From: Pseudomonas fluorescens
GTDB taxonomy: Bacteria; Pseudomonadota; Gammaproteobacteria; Pseudomonadales; Pseudomonadaceae
Length of the DNA stretch: 64,000 bases
NCBI RefSeq assembly: GCF_902497745.1
Contig: NZ_CABVHJ010000024.1
Location: forward strand, 3,068 to 67,067
Direction of reading: 5' to 3'
Shown here: positions 16,555 through 24,338 of the stretch, one piece after another
Position numbering within the stretch: position 1 is the stretch's first letter
Layout of the letters: each line of letters starts with the position of its first letter
Program-made: the position numbers and the translations under genes
The notes under the pieces: model-generated
What the model saw: only the letters and a program-made list of their open reading frames with translations
What the model was told of the DNA's origin: nothing
Databases searched by the model: none

Positions 16555-17253
16555 ATGTCAGAACAACTGCCCCATCTTGATCATTCGCTGTTCGAAGGCT
16601 TACGGGCCTCTACTTTGCGCGAACACAAACCGCGCATCCTGCTGCTTTACGGCTCGACCCGCGAACGCTCGTTCAGCCGTTTGCTGGTAGAGGAGGCCGC
16701 ACGCCTGCTCGAACACTTCGGCGCTGAAACGCGCATCTTCAACCCGTCCGGTTTGCCGCTGCCCGACGACGTTCCGGCCGACCATCCCAAGGTGCAGGAA
16801 CTGCGTGATCTGGTGCTGTGGTCGGAGGGTCAGGTCTGGTGCTCGCCGGAGCGTCACGGTGCGATGTCCGCAGTGTTCAAGGCACAGATCGACTGGATCC
16901 CGCTGGAACTCGGCGCCTTGCGTCCGACCCAGGGCAAGACCCTCGCCGTGATGCAGGTCTGCGGCGGTTCGCAGTCGTTCAACGTGGTCAACCAGTTGCG
17001 CGTGTTGGGCCGCTGGATGCGCATGTTCACCATCCCTAATCAATCCTCGGTGCCGAAGGCCTACATGGAGTTCGACGATAACGGGCGTATGAAAGCGTCG
17101 CCGTTTTATGATCGTGTGGTGGATGTGATGGAAGAACTGGTGAAGTTCACCTTGCTGCTGCGCGATCAACAGGCGCATCTGGTCGACCGTTATTCCGAAC
17201 GCAAGGAAGGTGCCGAGCAATTGATGGCGCGCGTGAATCAGCGTTCGATCTGA
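16555..17253 (+). CDS. arsH: ArsH NADPH-dependent FMN reductase / organoarsenical oxidase
   Basis: A 232-aa ArsH. The FMN-binding loop reads LLLYGSTRERSFSRLLVEE, followed by WCSPERHGAMSAVFKAQIDW and VMQVCGGSQSFNVVNQLRVL, all diagnostic. ArsH oxidises trivalent methyl- and aromatic arsenicals to less toxic pentavalent forms and also has quinone and azo reductase activity. GGAGG precedes the ATG, 12 bp after arsC. Full length. A GTCCCT/AGGGAC hairpin follows the stop. Confidence 0.95.
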   Translation: MSEQLPHLDHSLFEGLRASTLREHKPRILLLYGSTRERSFSRLLVEEAARLLEHFGAETRIFNPSGLPLPDDVPADHPKVQELRDLVLWSEGQVWCSPERHGAMSAVFKAQIDWIPLELGALRPTQGKTLAVMQVCGGSQSFNVVNQLRVLGRWMRMFTIPNQSSVPKAYMEFDDNGRMKASPFYDRVVDVMEELVKFTLLLRDQQAHLVDRYSERKEGAEQLMARVNQRSI

Positions 17254-17274
17254 GACTGTCCCTCGGCGAGGGAC

Positions 17275-17436
17275 GGCAGACTCAACGCTGCGGCGGCTCG
17301 CGGGTGCTGCGTTGCGAAGCGGGTCAGATATCGACAAGGTGGCGCGCAGGCCGCCCTCAGCGCGGTTCACCAGGGTGATTCGACCGCCCAACTGCGTGGC
17401 GATGGTGTTGATGATCTTGGCTGACAAACCGCCTTC
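17275..17436 (-). pseudogene. C-terminal remnant of a sensor histidine kinase gene
   Basis: Read leftward from 17436, the frame gives GGLSAKIINTIATQLGGRIT then LVNRAEGGLRATLSI, which is the end of a HATPase domain (the GxGLS loop, the helix, and the NRxEGGLxxxL strand). Everything upstream of the GLS box is gone, and the break coincides with a REP element at 17432. A native stop is also not evident, since the frame runs on into antisense of arsH. It is therefore a dead fragment of about 50 codons. Confidence 0.75.
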
Positions 17437-17458
17437 GCGAGCAGGCTCGCTCCCACAG
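17432..17458. repeat. Single REP element
   Basis: CTTCGCGAGCAGGCTCGCTCCCACAG, the common REP of this genome, abuts the histidine kinase remnant. Confidence 0.85.
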
Positions 17459-17545
17459 TTTTTTCTGGTGCTTTCGAGTAACCGACACTTCAGGTTTTGC
17501 GCCTGCCTGCCGATGAAATCTGCACGATTTCAACGGATGCCATTC

Positions 17546-18439
17546 ATGAACAAGGTTGTTGCTGTACTGGCGCTTACTGCCCTCGTTGCAGGCTGCAAAT
17601 CCCACCATCGCCCCAATCTTGCGGACGATGAATTCCCCAGCTTTCGTTGTGCGGCGTACTTCAAGCAAGCGTCGATCAGTGAGCAGCAGTTCGACGACAT
17701 CCGCTATCTCAGCACCCAGAACGCCAACTGCAAGGTGATCCTCGGTGAGATGTACGAGCAGGGACATGGCGTGCCGAAAAACATCGAGAAGGCCAAAGAC
17801 ATCTATGAGTCGGTGGCCCGACGTGCGCCGAATGTCTACAGCCGCCTGGGCGATATGGCGGCAGCCGGTGTCGGCGGGCCGGTCGATCTGGTGGCTGCCC
17901 GGGACTTTTATGAGCGCTCCATCGCGGAACCCGGCAATACCGCAATGGAGCTCAAAGTCGCCGAGTTTCTGGAGAACGGCAAAGGCGGCCCGCAAGACCT
18001 TCCGGGGGCGCTGAAGCTGTATTTCAAAGCCGACTCATGGGACAACCTCCAACGCCTGCGCACCAAAGGCGTGGTGATGACGATCGAACAACAACAGCAG
18101 TACAACAAGGTTTATCTCAACCGGATGCAGTACGGCGTCAGGGCGAAGATTGAAGGTATCGAGAAAGTGCTGGCGCAAGAAAAGCTGTCGACCCCCGAGC
18201 GCAAGTCGGTGCAGCTGGAACTGACTTACACCCCCGGCTCGTTGGTGCCAGTGATTGCCTTGCGGCAAAGTTGCGGTAACAGTGCCATCGACCAAAAAGT
18301 CATGCAGGGTTTTAGCGATTACCGATACCCCGGCGAACCGATCCTTTCGCCGCAGCAGAAAAACCACACGACTGTCGCCAGCGTCAGAACCGATGGGCTG
18401 ACCGATAGAGAGCGACTCAGAGCGCTATCGAAAAAATAA
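17546..18439 (+). CDS. Sel1-repeat (TPR-like) lipoprotein
   Basis: A 297-aa lipoprotein. The signal peptide ends in the lipobox LVAGC (C19). Sel1-like repeats follow: CKVILGEMYEQGHGVPKNIE then KAKDIYESVA, RLGDMAAAGVGGPVDLVAARDF, and VAEFLENGKGGPQDLPGALK. The C-terminal 100 residues are mixed alpha/beta (LELTYTPGSLVPVIALRQSC) and vaguely recall a TonB-C-like domain, which I cannot confirm. Sel1 lipoproteins often scaffold envelope complexes. The ATG at 17546 is chosen because it starts the signal peptide. A single gene; the neighbour downstream begins 125 bp later. Confidence 0.82.
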   Translation: MNKVVAVLALTALVAGCKSHHRPNLADDEFPSFRCAAYFKQASISEQQFDDIRYLSTQNANCKVILGEMYEQGHGVPKNIEKAKDIYESVARRAPNVYSRLGDMAAAGVGGPVDLVAARDFYERSIAEPGNTAMELKVAEFLENGKGGPQDLPGALKLYFKADSWDNLQRLRTKGVVMTIEQQQQYNKVYLNRMQYGVRAKIEGIEKVLAQEKLSTPERKSVQLELTYTPGSLVPVIALRQSCGNSAIDQKVMQGFSDYRYPGEPILSPQQKNHTTVASVRTDGLTDRERLRALSKK

Positions 18440-18564
18440 GGGGTGCCGTGTGGCCCGAACTGATCGGCGGGCCACTTGCCGGAACAGCGTCTCGCGTCCA
18501 CTCTATGACCTGCCGACAAGGAGCGTCCGCCGACCCTCCGTCGTGACCACAGGGAGCTTGCAGC

Positions 18565-18777
18565 ATGAGCGAAGACAACAAGGTAAAAGGCCCGGCGTCG
18601 TACTTTCCCTCCATCGAGAAAAAATACGGCCAGCCCATCGATCACTGGCTGAACTTGCTCGCCGGCATCAGCGACAAGAAACACATGGAACTGGTGGCGT
18701 GGCTCAAGGAGGAACACGGCATGGGCCACGGCCATGCCAACGCCTTGGTTGCGCATCATCTGGCGGGTAAAAAGTGA
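18565..18777 (+). CDS. Small DUF4287 protein
   Basis: A 70-aa protein with the DUF4287 pattern: YFPSIEKKYGQPIDHWLNLL, and KHMELVAWLKEEHGMGHGHA before NALVAHHL. It is a compact helical cytoplasmic protein of unknown function; relatives are often next to GNAT or DUF1801-type genes. GGGAGCTTGCAGC leads to the ATG. The following GNAT gene starts only 13 bp after its stop, so the two probably form an operon. Confidence 0.88.
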   Translation: MSEDNKVKGPASYFPSIEKKYGQPIDHWLNLLAGISDKKHMELVAWLKEEHGMGHGHANALVAHHLAGKK

Positions 18778-18790
18778 GGGCAGGGCAGCG

Positions 18791-19270
18791 ATGAATTTCT
18801 CCCACCGGCCAGTGACGGCCGACGACGTCAACACCCTCTGCAGCTTTCCCCAAGGCGAACAAGAGCTGTTCTTCATGTTCCCGAAAGCCAACTTCCCGCT
18901 GACGGAAGAGCAGATGCACAGCGCAATCAGCCAGCGCTTCGATTCCACGGCTTTTCTGGCCAACGGCGAGTTCGTCGGCTTCGCCAATTTCTACCGCGCT
19001 GAGCACCATGGCATCTGCTGCATTGGCAACGTCATCGTCGCGCCCTACGCCCGTGGGCAAGGTGTGGCGCGGTACATTGTCGAAACCATGACCGCGTTGG
19101 GTTTCGAAAAATACCAGGCCAAGGAAGTGCAACTCTCCTGCTTCAACGAAAACACTGCAGGCCTGCTGCTCTACCCAAAACTCGGCTTCGTGCCGTTCTC
19201 CATCGAAGAACGCCCGGCGCCAAATGGTGGACGATCCGCCCTCATCAACATGACACGCCACCGACCCTAA
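18791..19270 (+). CDS. GNAT-family N-acetyltransferase
   Basis: A 159-aa acetyltransferase with the acetyl-CoA loop in NVIVAPYARGQGVARYIVET (RGQGVA) and the motif B segment NENTAGLLLYPKLGFVPFSI. The ATG at 18791 follows GGGCAGCG; a longer frame would overlap the DUF4287 gene. It lies directly behind that gene and is followed by a REP cluster. Substrate not predictable. Confidence 0.85.
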   Translation: MNFSHRPVTADDVNTLCSFPQGEQELFFMFPKANFPLTEEQMHSAISQRFDSTAFLANGEFVGFANFYRAEHHGICCIGNVIVAPYARGQGVARYIVETMTALGFEKYQAKEVQLSCFNENTAGLLLYPKLGFVPFSIEERPAPNGGRSALINMTRHRP

Positions 19271-19283
19271 CCATCCCCCAATC

Positions 19284-19522
19284 TCTGTGGGAGCCGAGCT
19301 TGCCCGCGATGACGCCAGCCCGCCCGCCGCGAACCCCGAGCCCAACACAAAACCTGTGGGAGCGAGCCTGCTCGCGAAAACGCCAGCCCAATCACCCCAA
19401 ATCCCAAGCCAGACTCAATCCCCTGTAGGAGTGAGCCTGCTCGCGATAACGCCAGCCCAGCCACCACAAGTCTCGCGCCAACCACAAACCCCCTGTGGGA
19501 GCGAGCCTGCTCGCGAAGACGT
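19284..19522. repeat. Cluster of four REP elements in the same orientation
   Basis: Copies of CTGTGGGAGCGAGCCTGCTC and variants begin near 19284, 19353, 19422 and 19491, about 69 bp apart. Each is followed by CGCGA-N-ACGCCAGCCCA-like sequence, so the repeat unit includes the spacer and may have grown by tandem duplication. Confidence 0.88.
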
Positions 19523-19685
19523 CCACCCCATCAACCACTGAGCGAAATAAACAGTAAAAACCACCACTGTTTAAACGAAGCCTCAAGTAACCACCTAAAC
19601 CCTACAACGCCTTGCGCCGTTACCTACGACTAAGCCAGAATCCGCCGGCTTGTGCGTCTAGGGCAAGGGTTCTATCGTCTATCGG

Positions 19686-19872
19686 TCACTGAAAAACAGT
19701 GATCGGGTTTGGTAGCCCGGTGTTAGATGTACAGCTCCACCATCGCCGAAACTTCTTCGTTTCGAATTTATGGTGGTCATGTGCAGGGCGTCCTAGGGCG
19801 CGCCGGATCCTAACACCCGGTCTACCAACCTGCGCATGGCCGCCACCCTTCGTTTGGTAGCGAAAGGGTGAA
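19686..19872 (+). ncRNA. Candidate structured leader RNA upstream of the DUF6124 gene
   Basis: Dense nested dyads: TCACTG-AAAAA-CAGTGA (19686-19702); CGGG-TTTGGTAG-CCCG (19704-19719); GTGTTAG (19720-19726) pairing at distance with CTAACAC (19810-19816); a central stem from CACCAT...ATGGTG with GAAAC/GTTTC inside it; and CACCCTTCG-TTTGGTAG-CGAAAGGGTG (19844-19870). Two hairpins present the same loop TTTGGTAG, and CTACCAA (19822-19828) is complementary to it. It ends just ahead of the AGGAG ribosome site of the next gene. It could be a cis-regulator or a separate small RNA. Confidence 0.6.
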
Positions 19873-19903
19873 GCCTCCTCTAAATGTGTTAGGAGCTTCA
19901 TCT

Positions 19904-20266
19904 ATGTTCAAAGTAACGCCGAACCCACCCGAAACCGACCCCACATCCCCCTACGAATCCCCCGATTCCAAGCGATTCCACGAAGCCGCCGAACGCGCCC
20001 TCGACCACTACCTCAAGCCCGCCAGCCAAATCATGGCCAGCACCCAACAACCCGAACGCATGTACCTCGCCAACCCGAAGTACAACAGCGAATCCCTGCT
20101 CGCCAACGCCAGCGAAACCCTCGGCTCCGCCAGCGAAATGCTCCTCAACTTCGCCGCCATGCTCGACACCCCGCACCGCAAAACCGCACTGGGCATCGCC
20201 CAAGTCGTGATGCTCGGCGAAATCGCCGTCAACCAAGCGCTGGATAACGTCGAAATCGCCAGCTAA
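19904..20266 (+). CDS. DUF6124 (formerly DUF3077-type) family protein
   Basis: A 120-aa protein typical of a Pseudomonas-specific family: MFKVTPNPPETDP at the start and, near the C-terminus, NASETLGSASEMLLNFAAML then IAQVVMLGEIAVNQALDNVE. It has no signal peptide and looks like an all-helical cytoplasmic protein. The family has no firm function. Such genes often occur in several copies per genome. Start at 19904 with TTAGGAG 9 bases upstream. The structured element just upstream probably belongs to it. A GAAA-loop hairpin follows at 20276. Confidence 0.82.
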   Translation: MFKVTPNPPETDPTSPYESPDSKRFHEAAERALDHYLKPASQIMASTQQPERMYLANPKYNSESLLANASETLGSASEMLLNFAAMLDTPHRKTALGIAQVVMLGEIAVNQALDNVEIAS

Positions 20267-20275
20267 CCCCCACCC

Positions 20276-20297
20276 CGACGAGGGGAAACCCTCGTCG
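20276..20297. terminator. Stable GAAA-tetraloop hairpin after the DUF6124 gene
   Basis: CGACGAGGG-GAAA-CCCTCGTCG: perfect 9-bp stem with a GNRA loop, 9 bases after the stop. No U-run follows, so it is a weak terminator or an mRNA-stabilising element. Confidence 0.5.
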
Positions 20298-20402
20298 AAC
20301 CCCGCTGTCACACCCCGGCTGGCACACGGCCACGGCTTGCGCCCCAAAGTCGCGGCTGTCACCCTTCGGGCCGTTCTCAAGGATCAGAACCAGGAAACAT
20401 GG

Positions 20403-21944
20403 ATGAATGGCTACGTACCCAACCCCCCGAAAAATTATCGTTACGAAGAAGCCAAACCCGTCGATATTCACGCCCAGCGTTGGGCGGAATATGAGAAGCA
20501 CGGGAAAGAACCTGCGCGCGAACCTGAGAAAATCGGGATTGCGTTGAGGATTGGGGTGTTCTTTGATGGCACTGGGAATAATGCGAACAACACGGCGGCT
20601 GGATTGCTGTGTGGGGCGCAGCATCCCATAGCTCCCGAGGATATCCCCGCCAGTTGTCAGCCCTATATGAAGGATCCGGACAGCAGCTACGCCAATAGCA
20701 CCACCAATGTTCAGAAACTAAGCGAACTGTACTTCGCACCTCAAAGGGCCGAAGGAGATAGTTTGCAGAAGCAAGCGTTCCGGATGATTTATATCGAGGG
20801 AATAGGAACTGAGTCAGGCAAGAAGGACAGTACGTTAGGTGGTGGTACTGGCCGAGGCGATACAGGCGTGGCAGGACGTGTTCAGTTGTCGTTCGCAGAG
20901 ATCAAAACCCGTATCAAGGACGTGCTGGATAACAATCCCAATAGTGAAATTACGTCCCTGACCTTTGATGCATTCGGCTTCAGCCGTGGTGCTGCTGCAG
21001 CAAGACACTTTGCCAACGAGGTCGTACGTGGAAAGCAGGGGCCACTCGGGGAGGTTTTGCGAAGCAACGCCAATGCCCTCAGCCGGACCTTCATCGAAGA
21101 GTACAAAAGCAGCATCAACATGGGTTTTATTGGCCTTTTTGATACGGTGCCATCCATTGCTGGCTGGTCGAATCTGGGGGACATCAAAAGTCCCATCGCA
21201 ACAGGAATCAAACTCTACCTCGACCGTCGCTTCTTCACAGATGTCGTGCAGCTATCCGCACGTGACGAATATCGGGCCAACTTCGCTCTGAGCCGCGTTA
21301 AAGCGGATCACTTGGAAATAACTCTGCCCGGGGTTCATTCTGACATCGGCGGTGGCTACCGCGATGAGGTCGAAGAGTGCGTGCTCGTCAGTCCGATGCA
21401 AACGCTTGAGGTGTCGCAATTTACCGATGTCTCCACTACGTCGATCTACCGTGATGCCGTGACGGTGAAGGCGCAGTGGCTTGCCAAAGGATGGCCAGAA
21501 GAGATGTTGGAGATCGTCACGCCTGACGCCCTTCCTCTGCCAATTGATCGGCAGGATCGGCTCAGCCCACGTATGAAGCGCGTGTATGCCGCAGTGCAGC
21601 TCAAGCGTCCTGTGAGTGGCTTGCTCTCCAGGGTATATCTACGAGTGATGCACCGATTGGCGAAAGAGAAGGGCGCTCGGTTTCAAGACATTCCCGATAC
21701 GCCTGAGTTGGCAGTGCCCGCAGAGCTTCAAGCGCTGTGTGATCGATTTCTGGCGGGTAGTTACGACACCTCAATCCAAGAAGACCAATTGCTGAAGCTG
21801 AAGTACATTCACATGTCTGCAAATTGGAACCATCCTCTCGGGCGCAGAGATGGCAGTGGCGTCCACGCCGTTTACATCAATGCCCCGACGCCGGACTCGA
21901 TACGCGTACAACACCCTCATGTAGCTGACTGGAAACTTTGGTGA
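20403..21944 (+). CDS. Tle1-like type VI secretion phospholipase effector (DUF2235)
   Basis: A 513-aa DUF2235 alpha/beta hydrolase. VFFDGTGNN (52-60) is the N-terminal family motif. The nucleophile elbow is GFSRGAAAARHF (S194), with probable D247 in GLFDTVPS and H312 in GVHSDIGGGY completing the triad. Tle1-family members hydrolyse membrane phospholipids in rival cells after type VI delivery. No signal peptide. The ATG at 20403 follows AGGAAAC. It overlaps by 1 bp (TGATG) the first of two DUF2931 lipoprotein genes, the known type of immunity partner. No vgrG, PAAR or chaperone gene lies nearby, so loading must depend on genes elsewhere. Confidence 0.85.
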   Translation: MNGYVPNPPKNYRYEEAKPVDIHAQRWAEYEKHGKEPAREPEKIGIALRIGVFFDGTGNNANNTAAGLLCGAQHPIAPEDIPASCQPYMKDPDSSYANSTTNVQKLSELYFAPQRAEGDSLQKQAFRMIYIEGIGTESGKKDSTLGGGTGRGDTGVAGRVQLSFAEIKTRIKDVLDNNPNSEITSLTFDAFGFSRGAAAARHFANEVVRGKQGPLGEVLRSNANALSRTFIEEYKSSINMGFIGLFDTVPSIAGWSNLGDIKSPIATGIKLYLDRRFFTDVVQLSARDEYRANFALSRVKADHLEITLPGVHSDIGGGYRDEVEECVLVSPMQTLEVSQFTDVSTTSIYRDAVTVKAQWLAKGWPEEMLEIVTPDALPLPIDRQDRLSPRMKRVYAAVQLKRPVSGLLSRVYLRVMHRLAKEKGARFQDIPDTPELAVPAELQALCDRFLAGSYDTSIQEDQLLKLKYIHMSANWNHPLGRRDGSGVHAVYINAPTPDSIRVQHPHVADWKLW

Positions 21945-22603
21945 TGAAAGTATTTTTTGCCCTGCTATGCGCGCTGTTGATTACTGGGTGCCAGTCTGCG
22001 GATCCACTTTCAGCAAAAAATGACCCGAAATCCGAGTGGTGGGAGTTGGCGTTTACCGAGCCGGATTACATGAAAGTCTGGGTAGAGAACAGTTCTGTTC
22101 AAGACATTAACGGCAGGATTTTCTACAAAACCGGCGGCGGCACCGCAGCGGGGGGAGAACCTGAAGATGGAACGGAGTCCGCCCGAGGTTGGACAGGTGG
22201 GGTAGGCGGCAGCGGAAGGAGAGTGGTGGGAGCAGATTTACCTGTTCGCATCTGGGTCCGTTGGCAATCGATTGTCGAACAGAAAACGTGGCAGGCATGG
22301 GTAGAAATTCCAGAGGAAGCCAGGCAGTTGATGGTGGCGTCCGTCAGTCAACGCTGCCCGCAGACGCCTGATCAGGAAGCGAGATTTATGGCGTCGGTTT
22401 ATTTAGGGTTGGCCCCCGGTGGTGTTGTGCAGGTTTGGGTAAGAGACTCTTGCCACCACCCGGTCAAAGTCGCTCGAGCGCAGGCTGAAATTGAGCCGCT
22501 AGGGCCGAGCCAAGGTAAGAACGAAGGGCGTTACGCTTATCCGGTGAGCGAAAAGGCAAAGCGGTATATCGATAAATATGGCATTCCATACGGAAGTTGG
22601 TAG
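21944..22603 (+). CDS. DUF2931 lipoprotein, probable effector immunity protein 1
   Basis: A 219-aa lipoprotein with signal peptide and lipobox LLITGC, followed by the DUF2931 pattern: EWWELAFTEPDYMKVWVENS, VRWQSIVEQKTWQAWVEIPE, VYLGLAPGGVVQVWV. DUF2931 proteins are periplasmic immunity factors for Tle1-like phospholipases. The start overlaps the effector stop (TGATG), which indicates coupling. The second copy starts 31 bp downstream. Codon use and GC are slightly lower than in the core genes, as is usual for effector loci. Confidence 0.85.
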   Translation: MKVFFALLCALLITGCQSADPLSAKNDPKSEWWELAFTEPDYMKVWVENSSVQDINGRIFYKTGGGTAAGGEPEDGTESARGWTGGVGGSGRRVVGADLPVRIWVRWQSIVEQKTWQAWVEIPEEARQLMVASVSQRCPQTPDQEARFMASVYLGLAPGGVVQVWVRDSCHHPVKVARAQAEIEPLGPSQGKNEGRYAYPVSEKAKRYIDKYGIPYGSW

Positions 22604-22634
22604 TCGTGACACTTAACTGAATGGATCTTTTGTA

Positions 22635-23291
22635 ATGAACGCAAGGATTGCGCTGCTGGGCGCTTTATTGTTGTCTGGCTGCCAAATCGCAGGCCCAGAA
22701 ACCGGCGAAAATGACCCTAAATATCCATGGTGGGAGTTAGTGTTCGTTCAGCCGAATTACATGAAGGTCTGGGTAGAGGACAGCTCCGTCCAAGACGTCA
22801 ACAACAGAATTTTCTTTCGCGCTGGCAAGAGCACTGCTGCTAGCGGTGAACCCGATATCCGCACAGAGTCTGCTCGTGGTTGGGGGGCAGTATCGGGGAC
22901 CGGGAGACCTGTGACGGGCGCTGATCTTCCAAAACAGATCTTTGTCCGCTGGCAATCCATAACAGAGCAAAAAACCTACCAAGGTTTCATCGAAATTCCC
23001 GAAGATGGCAGGCAACTGATGATGAAGTCAACACACCGGCGTTGCCCGGAAACACCGGAGAAAACCGCGCGGTTTATGGCGTCACTCTACGTAGGGCTCG
23101 CTCCGGGCGGCGTACTCCAGGCATGGGTCAAAGATTCATGTCGAAATCCGGTTGAGGTCGCCCGAGGTAAAGGTGGGATAGAAGTTTTGGGGCCGGAACA
23201 AGGGAAGCACGGTGGTCGTTATGCATATCCGGTAAGTGAGAAGGCTAAGCGCTACGTCGAAAAGTACGGCATTCCGTACGGAAGTTGGTAG
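22635..23291 (+). CDS. DUF2931 lipoprotein, probable effector immunity protein 2
   Basis: A 218-aa paralogue of the preceding gene, with lipobox LLLSGC and the same landmarks (PWWELVFVQPNYMKVWVEDS, VRWQSITEQKTYQGFIEIPE, LYVGLAPGGVLQAWV). Both end in an identical block that includes YAYPVSEKAKRY and KYGIPYGSW. The variable middle parts differ, so the copies may bind different effector variants: one cognate, one protecting against a relative. ATG at 22635 lacks a strong ribosome site, so it may depend on coupling with the gene before it. Confidence 0.85.
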   Translation: MNARIALLGALLLSGCQIAGPETGENDPKYPWWELVFVQPNYMKVWVEDSSVQDVNNRIFFRAGKSTAASGEPDIRTESARGWGAVSGTGRPVTGADLPKQIFVRWQSITEQKTYQGFIEIPEDGRQLMMKSTHRRCPETPEKTARFMASLYVGLAPGGVLQAWVKDSCRNPVEVARGKGGIEVLGPEQGKHGGRYAYPVSEKAKRYVEKYGIPYGSW

Positions 23292-23807
23292 ATAGGCAGA
23301 AGACACTTCTCCTGCTCGTCCTCGAGCACCTTTGTTTTGAGTCACCATCTTTGACAGCTGCCGCGTATAAGCTGGGTTCAACGAAGGTCCGTTTTCGGCC
23401 AGAAGCGGGCCTTCGTGAAGGGTAAATATCGACCCAATTCAGCCGGTCAGAACCGATAGATGCCAATCAATTGCAGTCAGTACCCCGTATCCGCCAAAGT
23501 GTTTCTTATCATATTACTGCTTCGCGGATTGACAGCTTCGGATCCGTAACCATGCAGCTTTCAGCCATCACCCCAAGTGCATTGACTGCCAATTCTAGGA
23601 GCGTTGATTGACGGATGATGCCCTGCGTCACAAGGGGATTGACAGTCTGTCCGACCACTTTCGAGATCCTAATGTCAATCCTCCGAATATCGTACGATAA
23701 TTCTAATAACGAGGGGTTGCATACCCTCTACCTGTCTTGATATTAGTATCCACCTCGCACTATATCGCGCGCGAGTGTTCACAAGAAACTCAAGGATCGA
23801 TGAACCA
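23292..23807. other. Left edge of the AT-richer island, no supported gene
   Basis: About 516 bp. It holds an imperfect dyad ACGAAGGTCCG...CGGGCCTTCGT (23381-23416) of the GGCC-RAAGC repeat family seen again inside the island, and a GAGGG...CCCTC dyad near 23711. GC content falls across it. No frame with a plausible start. Confidence 0.6.
23737..23766 (+). promoter_or_regulatory. Candidate promoter of the TIR-TIR/TIR-SLOG operon
   Basis: TTGATA (23737-23742) and TATATC (23761-23766) are separated by 18 bp and lie about 40 bp upstream of the first ATG. Sigma-70-like by eye. Confidence 0.4.
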
Positions 23808-24338
23808 ATGAACCTCCAAGAAATTTTGAAATCTCTGGAAAAGCCTGTTAAGCATAAAATTTTTGTTAGCTACCACCACAAACTAGATCAAGCTTATTAC
23901 GACGCGTTCTCGAAACAATTTCATGATACCCATGAAGCAATACACGACGCTTCCTTGGATAATGAGATAGACAGCGACGACACTGAATATGTACTCCGGA
24001 GGATTCGCGAGGAATACATAACCGGCACTTCGTGCACAATAGTCTTGATTGGCGCAGAGACTTATCAAAGAAAGTATATTGACTGGGAGATAAAAGCAAC
24101 CCTTGACAAGGAGCATGCTCTTCTCGGTATCTACCTCCCATCTGCACCAAGAAACGGAGTTAACATAACTGTACCAATCCGATTAGCTGACAACGTCCGA
24201 AGTGGATATGCGGTATTCACAAGCTGGGAGAATGCAACTGCGTCACCAGCATCTCTTGACAAGTACATCAGCGAAGCAAAGGGAAAATATAAATCACTTA
24301 TAGACAATAGCCGCGACAAGAAGAAGCGCAATGGTTGA
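23808..24338 (+). CDS. TIR-like (DUF1863/ThsB-like) domain protein
   Basis: A 176-aa protein with one TIR-like domain of the ThsB/DUF1863 kind. The first strand and loop are KHKIFVSYHHKLDQAYYDAF; HDASLDNEIDSDDTEYVLRR is the variant after it; TSCTIVLIGAETYQRKYIDW then EIKATLD contains the expected catalytic glutamate, E94. ThsB-type TIRs make cyclic ADP-ribose-like signals from NAD+ during phage infection. The ATG at 23808 is preceded by AAGGA at a slightly long distance. It overlaps the next TIR gene by 8 bp, so both are in one coupled operon. GC content is well below that of flanking genes, which suggests transfer. Confidence 0.75.
   Translation: MNLQEILKSLEKPVKHKIFVSYHHKLDQAYYDAFSKQFHDTHEAIHDASLDNEIDSDDTEYVLRRIREEYITGTSCTIVLIGAETYQRKYIDWEIKATLDKEHALLGIYLPSAPRNGVNITVPIRLADNVRSGYAVFTSWENATASPASLDKYISEAKGKYKSLIDNSRDKKKRNG

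Noticed and set aside
19904..20266. DUF6124 protein as immunity or chaperone partner of the Tle1-like effector
   Set aside because: It lies 136 bp upstream behind a stable hairpin, and the family occurs widely without effectors; linkage is not enough evidence.
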